Positions 35,060-43,991 of a DNA stretch of 59,674 nt are shown piece after piece. A program made the translations under genes and the position numbers. A model generated the notes under the pieces. The model had not been told where the DNA came from. It did not search any database and was given only the letters and a program-made list of their open reading frames with translations. Source of the DNA: Candidatus Yonathbacteria bacterium RIFCSPLOWO2_01_FULL_43_27. GTDB taxonomy: Bacteria > Patescibacteriota > Minisyncoccia > Phycocordibacterales > UBA1550. The DNA lies in NCBI GenBank assembly GCA_001823545.1, contig MHUV01000007.1, positions 1-59,674 of the forward strand, given 5' to 3'. The first letter of the stretch is position 1. Each line of letters opens with the position of its first letter.

Positions 35060-36037
35060 TCATCCAAGAAGCATTTTCACGGCATACTTAATTCCCTCTT
35101 TGTCCATACCATAATGTTTAAGAAGCTCCTCAGGTTTACCCGACTGTCCAAACTTGTCATGTACCCCCACAAATGCCATACGCGTAGGATGCGTGGTAGC
35201 AAGAACCTCGGCAACCGCGCTACCCAACCCTCCCGCAACCTGATGCTCCTCTACCGTAACAATAGCGCCACACTCTTTCGCAAGCGCCACAATGGCATCG
35301 CGGTCAAGCGGTTTTATCGTAGCAATATTCATCACCATCGCACCAATTCCGTCGTTTTCGAGTTCTCGTGCCGCAAGGAGTGCGTTGTGGACGAGTGCAC
35401 CACACGCAATAATACCTACGCGTACTGTCCCCTGTGGACGATAGAAAATTTGTGCCTTACCTATTTCAAACGGCGTATCCTCGGTCGTAACGATAGGAGT
35501 TTTTTCGCGCGCAAGACGTAGATAGGTAGGGGTTGTTGTTTTTGCCATAGCAATCGTTGCCTTCTTGGCCTCGATAGTATCACAGGGTGCAATAACGACC
35601 ATATTGGGAATTACGCGTGTGATCGCAATATCCTCTACTGCTTGGTGCGTACCACCATCAGGACCAACGGAAATACCCGCATGAGAACCAACGATTTTCA
35701 CTGGCCGATCGTTGTAACAAATTGTGGTACGAATTTGTTCCCAGTTACGCCCCGGGCTAAACATTGCGTATGATGAAATAAAAGGAACCTTCCCCATCGC
35801 TGCCATTCCCGAAGCAACCGATGCCATCGACTGTTCCATAATTCCCATTTCAAAAAAACGTTTCGGAAATTCTTTTGCAAACGCGTCCATTTTGGTGGAT
35901 TCCGTAAGGTCGCAACAAAGTCCCACCACACGCTCGTCAGCGCGCGCTGCTACAAGAAGTCCTTCACCAAACCCTGCGCGAATAGGTGCTTGCTCTACAT
36001 CTGTATCAAAAAGTTTTGGATTAAGGGGAATGTTCAT
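35060..36037 (-). CDS. Transketolase, C-terminal subunit
   Basis: 325 residues covering the pyrimidine-binding and C-terminal domains (TESTKMDAFAKEFPKRFFEMGIMEQSM; SHAGISVGPDGGTHQ; TVEEHQVAGGLGSAV). It pairs with the subunit encoded 3 nt upstream to form a TPP-dependent enzyme of the non-oxidative pentose phosphate pathway. Split transketolases are known in archaea and several bacterial groups. A 1-deoxyxylulose-phosphate synthase-like role is less likely given rpe next door. Confidence 0.9.
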   Translation of the reverse strand: MNIPLNPKLFDTDVEQAPIRAGFGEGLLVAARADERVVGLCCDLTESTKMDAFAKEFPKRFFEMGIMEQSMASVASGMAAMGKVPFISSYAMFSPGRNWEQIRTTICYNDRPVKIVGSHAGISVGPDGGTHQAVEDIAITRVIPNMVVIAPCDTIEAKKATIAMAKTTTPTYLRLAREKTPIVTTEDTPFEIGKAQIFYRPQGTVRVGIIACGALVHNALLAARELENDGIGAMVMNIATIKPLDRDAIVALAKECGAIVTVEEHQVAGGLGSAVAEVLATTHPTRMAFVGVHDKFGQSGKPEELLKHYGMDKEGIKYAVKMLLG

Positions 36038-36040
36038 ATA

Positions 36041-36910
36041 TTACTCATGTTCGCTTACAATTTGTCCACCGAGCGTACGAAGTTCTGCTAGTGCATTTGC
36101 TCCCTGATCTTTATTCGGAGGGTTGCCATGCCATTTATAATCTCGTTGAAATGCTTCCACACCCTTACCCGGAATCGTATGCGCAATGATAACGGTAGGT
36201 TTTTCAAAAATTGCTTTTCCTTCGTTGACAGCATCGTTGATTGCCTCCATATTATGACCGTCAATTTCAAGCACATGCCATCCAAACGCCTCCCATTTTT
36301 GAACAAGTGGTTCAAGAGGCATCACATCTTCCGTGAAGCCATCAATCTGAATATTATTACGATCAACAATAGCAATAAGGTTATGGAGTCGCTCTTTCCC
36401 CGCGAGCATAATAGCTTCCCATACTTGTCCTTCATTAAGCTCACCATCACCAAGGAAACAATAGATGTAACGATCTGAGGAAAGACCATCGTTCAAACGA
36501 TCTACCAGCGCCATACCAACCGCCTGTGACAATCCTTGTCCGAGAGGACCCGAGCTTGTCTCTAGCATTGGTAAATATTCACGATGAGGATGACCTTGCA
36601 GGCGAGAACCAAATTTGCGGAGCGTTTTCATTTCCTCGACGGGGAAATACCCACTGTGTGCCATCGTTGCGTAGAGTACGGGACAAATGTGTCCATTGGA
36701 AAGAATAACCCGGTCGCGTTCTTCCCACATTGGGTCTTCAGGGTTATGTTTGAGAATATGAAAATAGAACGCAGTAAAAATATCAGCCATACCAAGAGGT
36801 CCTGCGGTATGCCCTGACTTTGCTTCAACTAATCCTTCAATAATTGTTGCGCGAATGGCAACTGCTTTTTCTTCAAGAAATTTTATTTTCTCATCATGAA
36901 GATGTGTCAT
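36041..36910 (-). CDS. Transketolase, N-terminal subunit
   Basis: 289 residues: the TPP pyrophosphate-binding domain with GDGELNEGQVWEA...N (Mg/TPP motif), SGHTAGPLGMADIFTA and GQGLSQAVGMAL. It lies between rpe and the C-terminal subunit with 3-4 nt gaps, a clear operon. The two genes together equal one full-length transketolase. Confidence 0.92.
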   Translation of the reverse strand: MTHLHDEKIKFLEEKAVAIRATIIEGLVEAKSGHTAGPLGMADIFTAFYFHILKHNPEDPMWEERDRVILSNGHICPVLYATMAHSGYFPVEEMKTLRKFGSRLQGHPHREYLPMLETSSGPLGQGLSQAVGMALVDRLNDGLSSDRYIYCFLGDGELNEGQVWEAIMLAGKERLHNLIAIVDRNNIQIDGFTEDVMPLEPLVQKWEAFGWHVLEIDGHNMEAINDAVNEGKAIFEKPTVIIAHTIPGKGVEAFQRDYKWHGNPPNKDQGANALAELRTLGGQIVSEHE

Positions 36911-36914
36911 GCAA

Positions 36915-37589
36915 TTATTGTACCAGATTTCTTAAATCTTCAATAGTGTTTGAAACGTCTCCACTCTTCAAAATAGTTGAACCAGAAACCAAACGTGTTG
37001 CGCCAGCATCTACGAGTATGCGTGCGGTCTCGTAATTAACTGAACCATCAATACTAATAGGCATTTCTGGATAACGTGAACGTATGTTGCGTACCTGCTC
37101 AAGAACACGCTCGTCAAAAGCCTCTCCTTGAAATCCAATTTTTCCAATTCCCATACATTGCACAAAATCAATATCCTGCATATAGGCTTCAATAGACTCA
37201 AATGGTGTTGTGGTATTGAGCGCAAGACCCAGCTCAACCAAGTCTTGCGGCACACTGTTGCGAACTGCCTCGAAATCTGTCATCGACTCAACATGCACGA
37301 TAATGCGACGTGCACCAGCGGTAACCCATTTACTCACTGCTTCTTCAGGATTCTCGATCATAAGATCAGCTTCGAAGTCAATGAATTCCCATTCCGGCAT
37401 CCCTTCGTCTTCAGTAATAATGTTCGCAAAATGCTGATCTCCCGGATAATACGGCCATGTGCGTGCGGGAACAAATTTCCCATCCATGATATCCAACTGT
37501 ACCAACGGGACCACACCAGCAAAGAGTCCCATCTTTTCTGCGAGATCCTCATAGCTCTTTGGCATAATGGCAGGGATAATTTCAATCAT
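36915..37589 (-). CDS. rpe: Ribulose-phosphate 3-epimerase-like protein
   Basis: 224 residues, TIM barrel. N-terminal PAIMPKSYEDLAEKM, metal-binding LDIMDGKFVP, middle IVHVESMTDFEAV, and phosphate-binding SIDGSVNYETARILVDAGATRLVSGS. It interconverts Ru5P and Xu5P, supplying the transketolase encoded directly downstream. The motifs are looser than in canonical Rpe (the usual HxE region reads IIVHVES), so a related epimerase or synthase cannot be fully excluded. Confidence 0.82.
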   Translation of the reverse strand: MIEIIPAIMPKSYEDLAEKMGLFAGVVPLVQLDIMDGKFVPARTWPYYPGDQHFANIITEDEGMPEWEFIDFEADLMIENPEEAVSKWVTAGARRIIVHVESMTDFEAVRNSVPQDLVELGLALNTTTPFESIEAYMQDIDFVQCMGIGKIGFQGEAFDERVLEQVRNIRSRYPEMPISIDGSVNYETARILVDAGATRLVSGSTILKSGDVSNTIEDLRNLVQ

Positions 37590-37602
37590 TTTTTGTTTTC
37601 AA

Positions 37603-37631
37603 AGTTTGCCAAGGACCGCCCTTGGCAAACT
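37603..37631. other. Hairpin between mreB and rpe
   Basis: 12-bp perfect stem AGTTTGCCAAGG/CCTTGGCAAACT with 5-nt loop, just after the mreB stop. The minus-strand 3' side is A-rich, so it is not a standard intrinsic terminator; a transcript-end or processing hairpin is possible. Confidence 0.5.
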
Positions 37632-37632
37632 A

Positions 37633-38646
37633 TTATTTCTTAGTAATGATACTTTTCTTATACGTATTCAAATGTTCAAGTGCGATACCGGTACCTTTTG
37701 CCACACAATAGAGCGCATCTTCAGCAAGAACCGCTTTTACTCCCGTGCGACTAAATACAAGCTCGGGAAGATTGCGAAGTTGTGATGAACCTCCCGTCAT
37801 AATTACTCCTTGATCAATAATGTCTGCAGAAAGTTCAGGAGGGGTCTCTTGTAACACATCTTTAATAGCGCGGATGATCTCGCGTAGTTCGCGATCAATT
37901 GCCTTTACAATTTCATTTGTCGAAACTTGCGCTGTGCGAGGAAGTCCCGTGACATAATCACGTCCCTTAATTACCAAAACAAGCTCATCATCAAGAGGAA
38001 TAGCGGAACCAATGCGAATTTTTACCTCTTCTGCCGTACGGTCACCAATCGCAAGATTGAATGTTTTTTTAATATAGTCTGCAATGGCGTGATCAATTTT
38101 GTTTCCTGCGCATTTTACCGATGTCGATGCAACAATTCCTCCCAACGAAATCACCGCAACATCAGTAGTACCACCACCAATATCCACCACCATATGTCCG
38201 CGCGCTTCGTGAATAGGAATACCCGCACCAATAGCGGCAAGGATCGGCTCTTTCACTACGTATGCATTTTTTGCACCGGCTTTAATCGTCGCTTCAATAA
38301 CAGCACGACGCTCGGTCGATGACACACCAGCAGGCACAGAAACCATCACGTCTGGCTTCAGAATATTCCATTTACCCAACGCCTTGTTGAGGTAGTAGCG
38401 AATCATTGCTTCGGTGATGCGGTAATCGGCAATAACACCATCCTTCATCGGACGATATGCAATAATATTGTCAGGGGTACGACCAATCATCTGCTTTGCC
38501 TCGAGCCCCACAGCCATAATGCGATTATTCTGTTCATTTACTGCAACGACAGACGGTTCATTGAGTACAATTCCCTTTCCTGGAATAAACACAAGTGTAT
38601 TTGCCGTACCGAGATCAATACCGATTTTTCTAATAAAAAATGACAT
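37633..38646 (-). CDS. mreB: Rod-shape-determining protein MreB
   Basis: 337 residues, normal length. Actin-fold motifs are GIDLGTANTLVF (phosphate 1), VVDIGGGTTDVAVIS (phosphate 2) and IIDQGVIMTGGSSQLRNLPEL (adenosine). It polymerises under the membrane to guide wall synthesis and suggests a rod-shaped cell. The usual mreC/mreD genes are not adjacent. A possible promoter (TTGCAA-17-CATAAT) lies about 60 nt upstream. Confidence 0.95.
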   Translation of the reverse strand: MSFFIRKIGIDLGTANTLVFIPGKGIVLNEPSVVAVNEQNNRIMAVGLEAKQMIGRTPDNIIAYRPMKDGVIADYRITEAMIRYYLNKALGKWNILKPDVMVSVPAGVSSTERRAVIEATIKAGAKNAYVVKEPILAAIGAGIPIHEARGHMVVDIGGGTTDVAVISLGGIVASTSVKCAGNKIDHAIADYIKKTFNLAIGDRTAEEVKIRIGSAIPLDDELVLVIKGRDYVTGLPRTAQVSTNEIVKAIDRELREIIRAIKDVLQETPPELSADIIDQGVIMTGGSSQLRNLPELVFSRTGVKAVLAEDALYCVAKGTGIALEHLNTYKKSIITKK

Positions 38647-38702
38647 GAGAATTATTGAATGAATATTAGGTGCTTTCTTTTCCAGAATTGCGTAATGATG
38701 AC

Positions 38703-38731
38703 ATTATGGACGACGAGTGCACCTTTTGCAA
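38703..38731 (-). promoter_or_regulatory. Possible mreB promoter
   Basis: TTGCAA, 17-nt spacer, CATAAT on the minus strand, about 57 nt before the mreB start. Confidence 0.4.
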
Positions 38732-38856
38732 CTTTACAGCGTCTAGAGAAAACGTCCCCCACAGACATACTACTACGTGTGACGGCCCTTGAGCAAATGG
38801 GCAAAATATGAGGTAATATACTATTATGACCTCTCAAACGAGGAATAACCTATTTT

Positions 38857-40809
38857 ATGCATATTCTTACCGTTCTACCAATTACCCGAGGTGTTCTCAA
38901 AGGCACCTACACATACTTTTCAAAAGATCCCGCGGATATAGGATTAGTAATTTCTGTCCCTATTCGTTCACAAGAAATGCCTGCGCTCGTCGTAGAAACA
39001 CAAGAGGTATTTGATGCTAAATCAACGATAAAATCTTCAGGGTATGCTTTACGAAAAATTAAACAAATAAAACCTCTTACCATCTGGAACAGCGCTTTCA
39101 TTGATGCGGTAGATAAAACCGCACACATTCATGCGCAAGGATTTGGCGAGACACTTCTCACCCTCACTCCTAAAACAATTCTTGATGCATACCTTTCAAA
39201 AGATCTTGCTCTCCCCCACACGACATTTCCTTCATTTACTCACCACCCCCGTATTCTTGCTATCCAAAATAGCGCCACCGTGCGCCTCGAGTCCTACCAA
39301 CGTCTCGTACGCGAATCATTTGTCCGCCATGAATCAACATTTATCTGTGCTCCTACTGAGCAAGAAGTAGAACGAATTGGACAAATACTTAGCCACGGCA
39401 TCGAAGACTATGTATTTGTATTTCATAGCGGACTCTCCAAAAAACGCACCCTTGAACGGTGGCGCGCCGCACTTAAAGCAGAGCACGCTGTTCTTGTCGT
39501 TGGTACCCCGCAATATCTGGCACTCGGACGATATTTTGCAAGCATTATTTTAGATGAAGAACATGCACGTGGATGGAAGCCAATGGTACGTCCACTCATT
39601 GATATGCGTATCTTTGCAGAACAATACGCACATTTAGCCGGAAGCACTCTCATTCTTGGTGCTCCTATTCTTCGCGCTGAAACACAAAAGCGTATCAAAG
39701 AAGGAACGATTGAAGAATTTGAAAGAATTGCAGTACACACAGAGAAACATATTACCACCGCAATTATTGACCCTCGTATTGAAGAAAAAGCAATTAAAGA
39801 GAAGGCAGGAAAACGCGTGGTACAAATGCTCACTAATGAAGTGCGCGCACTCATACAAACAGCACGTGAAAAAAATCAAAATATCGTGCTTGTCTCCGCA
39901 CGAAAAGGACTGGCACCTATTACTGTTTGTGGTGACTGCGGTACGGTTGTGCGCTGTACTACGTGCGATAACCCTCTCGTTATTCACCACGTCAAAAGTC
40001 GCGAGAAGACGACCACACACACCACCGTCAAAAAAACTAGTGCAAGAATATTTACCTGCCACACCTGTGGTTTTGTACGTGTCCCTGAAGACGACGAACA
40101 CGAAACGTGTCGCTCGTGTGGCGGATGGCGCCTTGGAGCGCTCGGTATCGGCACCGAACGAATACAGGAGGAAGTAGAAAAGTTTTTTCCGGATACTCCT
40201 CACGTTATTTTCGATAGCGAACACATTACAACACGTACACAAGCAAAAAAATGCATCGCGCAGTTCGAGGAACATCCGCATTGTATTCTCATTGGTACCC
40301 CGATGGCCGTTCCCTACCTCACAAACGCAGACCATATAGTGATCATTTCGCTCGATTCACTCTTTGCAATCCCCGACTTTCGCATCAATGAGCACATTTT
40401 CGCGCTCGTCCTCACGCTTCGTGAAAAGGCAACGGCATCGCTCCTCATCCAAACGCGCGCCGACGACACCACACTTTACACCCAAGCACTCGCAGGTGAC
40501 CTTCTTACATTTTCTGAGAACGAACTTGCTCTCCGTAAAGCTTTTTCATACCCACCCTACAGCACAATTATCAAAATTATACTGCGCGGTACGAAAGAAG
40601 AATTTCCAGAAAAAATTGCACTCCTAAAAACATTTCTCGCTCCCCTTGAGATCATTACTCCCAATACCGTATCGAAAGAACCAAAAAACACCTATCGCAC
40701 GCACACCATTCTCAAGCTAAAAATCTGGCCTGACGAAAAACTCATCACCAAACTGCGCGCCCTTCCTCCCGAGTTCACCATCGACGTAAATCCAGACCAT
40801 TTACTGTAG
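38857..40809 (+). CDS. priA: PriA-like protein without Walker A motif
   Basis: 650 residues. A DEEH box (IILDEEHARGW), the cysteine-rich zinc region (CGDCGTVVRCTTCDNPL ... CHTCGF ... CRSCGGWRLGALGIGTERI) and the C-terminal domain match primosomal protein N'. The place where PriA has its P-loop reads NSATVRLESYQRLV, with no GKT/GKS. ATP-driven helicase activity is therefore doubtful, while a structural role in replication restart is possible. It heads a priA-def-fmt group on the plus strand, an order common in bacteria. Confidence 0.85.
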   Translation: MHILTVLPITRGVLKGTYTYFSKDPADIGLVISVPIRSQEMPALVVETQEVFDAKSTIKSSGYALRKIKQIKPLTIWNSAFIDAVDKTAHIHAQGFGETLLTLTPKTILDAYLSKDLALPHTTFPSFTHHPRILAIQNSATVRLESYQRLVRESFVRHESTFICAPTEQEVERIGQILSHGIEDYVFVFHSGLSKKRTLERWRAALKAEHAVLVVGTPQYLALGRYFASIILDEEHARGWKPMVRPLIDMRIFAEQYAHLAGSTLILGAPILRAETQKRIKEGTIEEFERIAVHTEKHITTAIIDPRIEEKAIKEKAGKRVVQMLTNEVRALIQTAREKNQNIVLVSARKGLAPITVCGDCGTVVRCTTCDNPLVIHHVKSREKTTTHTTVKKTSARIFTCHTCGFVRVPEDDEHETCRSCGGWRLGALGIGTERIQEEVEKFFPDTPHVIFDSEHITTRTQAKKCIAQFEEHPHCILIGTPMAVPYLTNADHIVIISLDSLFAIPDFRINEHIFALVLTLREKATASLLIQTRADDTTLYTQALAGDLLTFSENELALRKAFSYPPYSTIIKIILRGTKEEFPEKIALLKTFLAPLEIITPNTVSKEPKNTYRTHTILKLKIWPDEKLITKLRALPPEFTIDVNPDHLL

Positions 40810-40812
40810 CAC

Positions 40813-40841
40813 TTCAAAAAAGTAACTATTTAAGGTATACT
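40813..40841 (+). promoter_or_regulatory. Promoter of def-fmt, near-leaderless
   Basis: TTCAAA, 17-nt spacer, extended -10 (GGTATACT); the ATG follows 11 nt after the -10 and there is no SD. Confidence 0.5.
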
Positions 40842-40852
40842 GTGTCCGAAAT

Positions 40853-41434
40853 ATGGCAAAAATACTCCAGCAAGATGCGCCGGTTCTTCGGGCAGAAGCT
40901 GAACCTGTCAACCCAAAAGATTTTGGCTCACCACGCCTCAAAAAAATCTTACAAGATATGCGCGTCGCCCTTGAGAAAGAAGAGGACGGCGTTGCGATCG
41001 CTGCTCCGCAAATTGGCGTTCCTTTGCGTATTTTTATTGTGTCACATCGTGTGTTTGAAATGGATGACACCTCTTCGGAGACTTCCCCGCAAGGTGAACC
41101 ACAACCTCCAGTCAAAAAAGCACCAGCACGCGATATGGTTTTCATCAATCCAAGCTTGCTGAAAGTATCTCGCAAAAAGAAGTGGGTCCCCGAAGGATGC
41201 CTTTCAGTTCGCTGGCTCTATGGCGAAGTCGCCCGTGCCGACAAAGCAACGGTACGCGCATATGATGAACAAGGGAAACTTTTTACCCGTGGCGCAGGGG
41301 GACTTCTCGCACAAATATTTCAGCACGAAACCGATCACTTAAACGGCGTACTTTTTATCGATACTGCGCGCAATGTAGAACAAGTTACGAAAGAAGAAAT
41401 CGAACGACAAAAACACCAACATCACCATGAGTAA
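40853..41434 (+). CDS. def: Peptide deformylase
   Basis: 193 residues. Motif 1 GVAIAAPQIG, motif 2 EGCLSV and motif 3 QHETDHLNG provide the Cys and two His metal ligands plus catalytic Glu. An insertion of about 20 residues rich in Ser/Pro/Glu lies between motifs 1 and 2. It removes the formyl group from new proteins. It overlaps fmt by 8 nt. Confidence 0.95.
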   Translation: MAKILQQDAPVLRAEAEPVNPKDFGSPRLKKILQDMRVALEKEEDGVAIAAPQIGVPLRIFIVSHRVFEMDDTSSETSPQGEPQPPVKKAPARDMVFINPSLLKVSRKKKWVPEGCLSVRWLYGEVARADKATVRAYDEQGKLFTRGAGGLLAQIFQHETDHLNGVLFIDTARNVEQVTKEEIERQKHQHHHE

Positions 41435-42317
41435 TATCCAAGAAGCCCCACCCACCCTCTCGTTTACCTTTTTCGGCACCTCACACATTTCTGTCATCAT
41501 TCTTGAAGAATTGCTTCGTGGTGGCTTAACGCCCACCCTTATTGTTACCGCGCCACCGAAACAAAAAGGGCGCGGTCTCTCACTCACCCCCAGCGAAGTA
41601 AAAGTATGGGCAGACGCGCACCATATCCCAACCCTCGAACCAGAAAAACTTAATGATGAATGTTATAACCAACTGCTTGCCGGAAATTTTGAATTGTTTG
41701 TTATTGCATCGTACGGAAAAATCATCCCTGAAAGGATCCTTAATATGCCACGCCACGGCACCTTAAATGTTCATCCTTCCCTTCTGCCAAAACTTCGAGG
41801 TGCCTCTCCACTCCAAGGAAGCATCCTTGAAGACGTTCCCGTAGGTTCAACACACGAAACGGGCGTGACCATTATGCTTATTGATGAAGAAGTAGACCAC
41901 GGCCCTATTGTTGCACAGGAAAAAATCTCTCTCCCTAACTGGCCACCAAAAGGAAGTGAACTCGAACACACCCTTGGTGTTCTTGGTGGAAAGCTACTCG
42001 TAAAAACGATTCCTCTCTGGACAGCAGGAACTATCACCCCTAGCGCACAAGAACACAACAAAGCCACCTACACAAAGAAAGTCACCAAAGAAAGCGGACA
42101 CATTGACCTCGCTGACGATCCAGAGCGTATGTATCGCAAGATCCGTGCTTTCGATGTATGGCCTCGCTCATACTTCACCACCACGCGAAGTGGACGCGAA
42201 ATGCGGGTGGTCGTTACCGACGCAAAAATAGAAGAGGGAAAACTCGTTCCGCTCCGTGTAATTCCAGAAGGAAAGAAAGAAATGAATTACGAAGATTTCC
42301 TAAAAGGACAAAAATAA
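41427..42317 (+). CDS. fmt: Methionyl-tRNA formyltransferase
   Basis: 296 residues. Folate-binding and catalytic motif region NVHPSLLPKLRGASPLQGSIL (Asn-His-Ser), ETGVTIMLIDEEVDHGPIV, and a shortened C-terminal OB-like domain. It formylates initiator Met-tRNA, the counterpart of the deformylase encoded just before it. The first residues include a short extension (MSNIQEAPPT) before the core. Confidence 0.94.
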   Translation: MSNIQEAPPTLSFTFFGTSHISVIILEELLRGGLTPTLIVTAPPKQKGRGLSLTPSEVKVWADAHHIPTLEPEKLNDECYNQLLAGNFELFVIASYGKIIPERILNMPRHGTLNVHPSLLPKLRGASPLQGSILEDVPVGSTHETGVTIMLIDEEVDHGPIVAQEKISLPNWPPKGSELEHTLGVLGGKLLVKTIPLWTAGTITPSAQEHNKATYTKKVTKESGHIDLADDPERMYRKIRAFDVWPRSYFTTTRSGREMRVVVTDAKIEEGKLVPLRVIPEGKKEMNYEDFLKGQK

Positions 42318-42347
42318 AAAAGCAGGCAAGATTTCTCTTGCCTGCTT
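42311..42347 (-). terminator. Terminator of the 42362 repeat-protein gene
   Basis: 11-bp perfect stem AAGCAGGCAAG/CTTGCCTGCTT, loop ATTTCT; the minus-strand 3' side is T-rich (TTTTTATTTT). It overlaps the end of the fmt transcript in the opposite direction. Confidence 0.8.
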
Positions 42348-42361
42348 CAGGTCAACAGGGT

Positions 42362-43168
42362 TTAACTACCGGCAAGGAAGAGCTCCATCCATCTCTTCTC
42401 GAAGATCTCTTTAGCAGTACTTCCATTCGGAGCAGTATTATACAATTCTCGCGCTTCCTCCGCCGTCCGGCATGCAGGAGCTTTTACAGAAGCCTCAGCG
42501 TTAGAAAGTTCTTCTAATCGCGTCTTGAAGATCTTCTCCACAGTGCTTCCTTCCGGAGCGTTGTAATACAACTTTTGCGCCTCCTCCGCCGTCTGGCACG
42601 CAAGAGCTTTCGAGGGAGCCTCAATGTTTAAAAGATCCTCCCACAACATCTTGAAGATATTCTGAGCAGCGCTTTCGTCCGGAGCACCTCCAAATAACTC
42701 AAATGCCTCCTCGACTGTCCAGCACGTTGCAGCTCTTGCGATAGCTTCAGCGTTTGCGAGTTCTTTCCACCGCGCCTTGAATATCTTCTCATCAATGCTT
42801 CCATTCGGAGCACAGAAATACAACTTTCGCGCTTCCTCCGACCTCCGGCACGCTGCAGCTTTTGAGGAAAGTTTTGCTTCCGTTGCGTTTAGGATCTCTG
42901 TATACCGCGCGTTGAATATTTTTTCAGCAGTGCTTCTTTTTGGAGCGTTGATGCGCAAATCCCGCGCCTCCTCCACCGTCCGACATGAAAGAGCTTTTGC
43001 GGGAGCCTCAGCGTTTGCGAGCTCTTTCCACCGCGCCTTAAAGATATTCTCAGTGGTGCTTCCTTTTGGAGCGTTGGAAAACAACTTTTTCGCTTCCTCT
43101 GCTGTCTGGCATGTGGCGGCTCTTTCAGTGATCTCCCTCAACAAAACATCTAATGTCTTAGACTGCAT
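42362..43168 (-). CDS. Protein of six 42-residue helical repeats
   Basis: 268 residues, almost entirely six tandem repeats of about 42 residues. Consensus: KAxxCxTxEEAxxLYxxAPxGS, then TxEKIFKxRWxELxNAEA. Each unit has one Cys, an AP turn and two predicted helices, so an alpha-solenoid is expected. No signal peptide or TM. The SD AGGAGGTGA, a perfect anti-SD match, lies 5 nt upstream; the promoter is TTGACG-17-TAAAAT. The repeats are also visible in the DNA, so recent duplication is likely. No known family was recognised. Confidence 0.8.
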   Translation of the reverse strand: MQSKTLDVLLREITERAATCQTAEEAKKLFSNAPKGSTTENIFKARWKELANAEAPAKALSCRTVEEARDLRINAPKRSTAEKIFNARYTEILNATEAKLSSKAAACRRSEEARKLYFCAPNGSIDEKIFKARWKELANAEAIARAATCWTVEEAFELFGGAPDESAAQNIFKMLWEDLLNIEAPSKALACQTAEEAQKLYYNAPEGSTVEKIFKTRLEELSNAEASVKAPACRTAEEARELYNTAPNGSTAKEIFEKRWMELFLAGS

Positions 43169-43208
43169 ATTCTCACCTCCTCAATTTTTTGTGTTCTATC
43201 TGTTTATT

Positions 43209-43237
43209 ATTTTAGCACAATTAAACATACACGTCAA
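43209..43237 (-). promoter_or_regulatory. Promoter of the repeat-protein gene
   Basis: TTGACG, 17-nt spacer, TAAAAT (minus strand). Confidence 0.7.
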
Positions 43238-43300
43238 GAATTTACATAAGAAAAATGAAGTTGGTGCAAAGTCTCTTGTCTCACAAGACGCAGTTTAAGA

Positions 43301-43335
43301 TTTTATAAAAACCGCGCTTCTTGCGAAGCGCGGTT
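43301..43335 (-). terminator. Terminator of the 43362 gene
   Basis: 11-bp perfect stem AACCGCGCTTC/GAAGCGCGGTT with a TTGC loop, then TTTTATAAAA on the minus strand. Confidence 0.75.
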
Positions 43336-43361
43336 AAGAGTCTTTTCGACCTTACAAACCC

Positions 43362-43715
43362 TCATCTCTCTCGAACAAAAAGAACTTCGGTCCCTCGAGG
43401 TAACGTCCATACAACGTCTTCTTTGGCTTCCTCAACCCAAGAACCATTGATCCTGTAAATTTTTGCAAGAGCACATGCTTTTGCAAAAAACACAGGGCCA
43501 ATCCCGACGGCCCTCGAGTGCCACCGCGAAGGTGAGTACTTTTGTGCAAACGCCTTGAGTTCCTCTTTTTTTGCGATCCTGAAGTCGTTACTTTCAGCTT
43601 CGTACAATAAAGATATTTCTGTATCAGATAATAAACGGAACACCATTGCTTCCCTACCATCAGGAAGCGTGAGGTCTACCCCTAGCAAGTTCAAAAAAAC
43701 GAGTTTTATACTCAT
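43362..43715 (-). CDS. Hypothetical small protein in its own cassette
   Basis: 117 residues from the ATG at 43715 (SD AGGAGGT, 6 nt upstream; the track start precedes the SD). Beta/alpha mixture with no TM (IKLVFLNLLGVDLTLPDGRE; PSRWHSRAVGIGPVFFAKA). A TATAAT is present about 40 nt upstream but its -35 is poor. It has its own terminator. No family was recognised. Confidence 0.65.
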   Translation of the reverse strand: MSIKLVFLNLLGVDLTLPDGREAMVFRLLSDTEISLLYEAESNDFRIAKKEELKAFAQKYSPSRWHSRAVGIGPVFFAKACALAKIYRINGSWVEEAKEDVVWTLPRGTEVLFVRER

Positions 43716-43783
43716 AGCAACCTCCTGTTTGAAGTTATAGTCTTGCAATATTATATCAAATCTACAAACACGAGTATACAGTT

Positions 43784-43819
43784 ATAAAAAAACCGCGCTA
43801 TCATCACGACAGTGCGGTT
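43784..43819 (-). terminator. Terminator of the structured RNA unit
   Basis: AACCGC/GCGGTT outer stem with an imperfect inner stem, then seven T on the minus strand. Confidence 0.65.
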
Positions 43820-43904
43820 AGCAGCCTTTTCGGCTCGGGTGCTACTACTATGACCCTATCCACTCTTTGGCTTTCAAGGCGTGGATGCCTCGTAATCTAA
43901 GACT

Positions 43905-43934
43905 TCATCGGAATTTTTGGCGGTGCCGTCTCAT
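43905..43934 (-). CDS. Candidate mini-ORF B, Arg-rich
   Basis: Encodes MRRHRQKFR. Aligned with mini-ORF A it differs by a 6-nt in-frame insertion, one synonymous Arg change and one Leu/Phe change, which favours coding. AAAGGGG lies 12 nt upstream as a weak SD. It is below normal gene length; it could be a leader peptide or chance. Confidence 0.35.
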   Translation of the reverse strand: MRRHRQKFR

Positions 43935-43991
43935 TTTGCGAGATACCCCTTTGTTTGCAAGCCTACTTTGTTTTCAGGGTGTAGGTCCCTG

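Noticed and set aside
38695-38811. 38-codon plus-strand ORF between mreB and priA
   Set aside because: No SD, overlaps the likely mreB promoter, and no independent coding evidence; kept only as a remote possibility.
42362-43168. CRISPR-like regularly spaced repeats
   Set aside because: The 126-nt periodicity is the codon-level image of the 42-residue protein repeats; units are not identical and lack spacers.
43962-43991. preQ1-type riboswitch
   Set aside because: The topology and A-rich loop are similar, but the conserved preQ1 loop bases and downstream SD-pairing are missing, and no queuosine gene is near.
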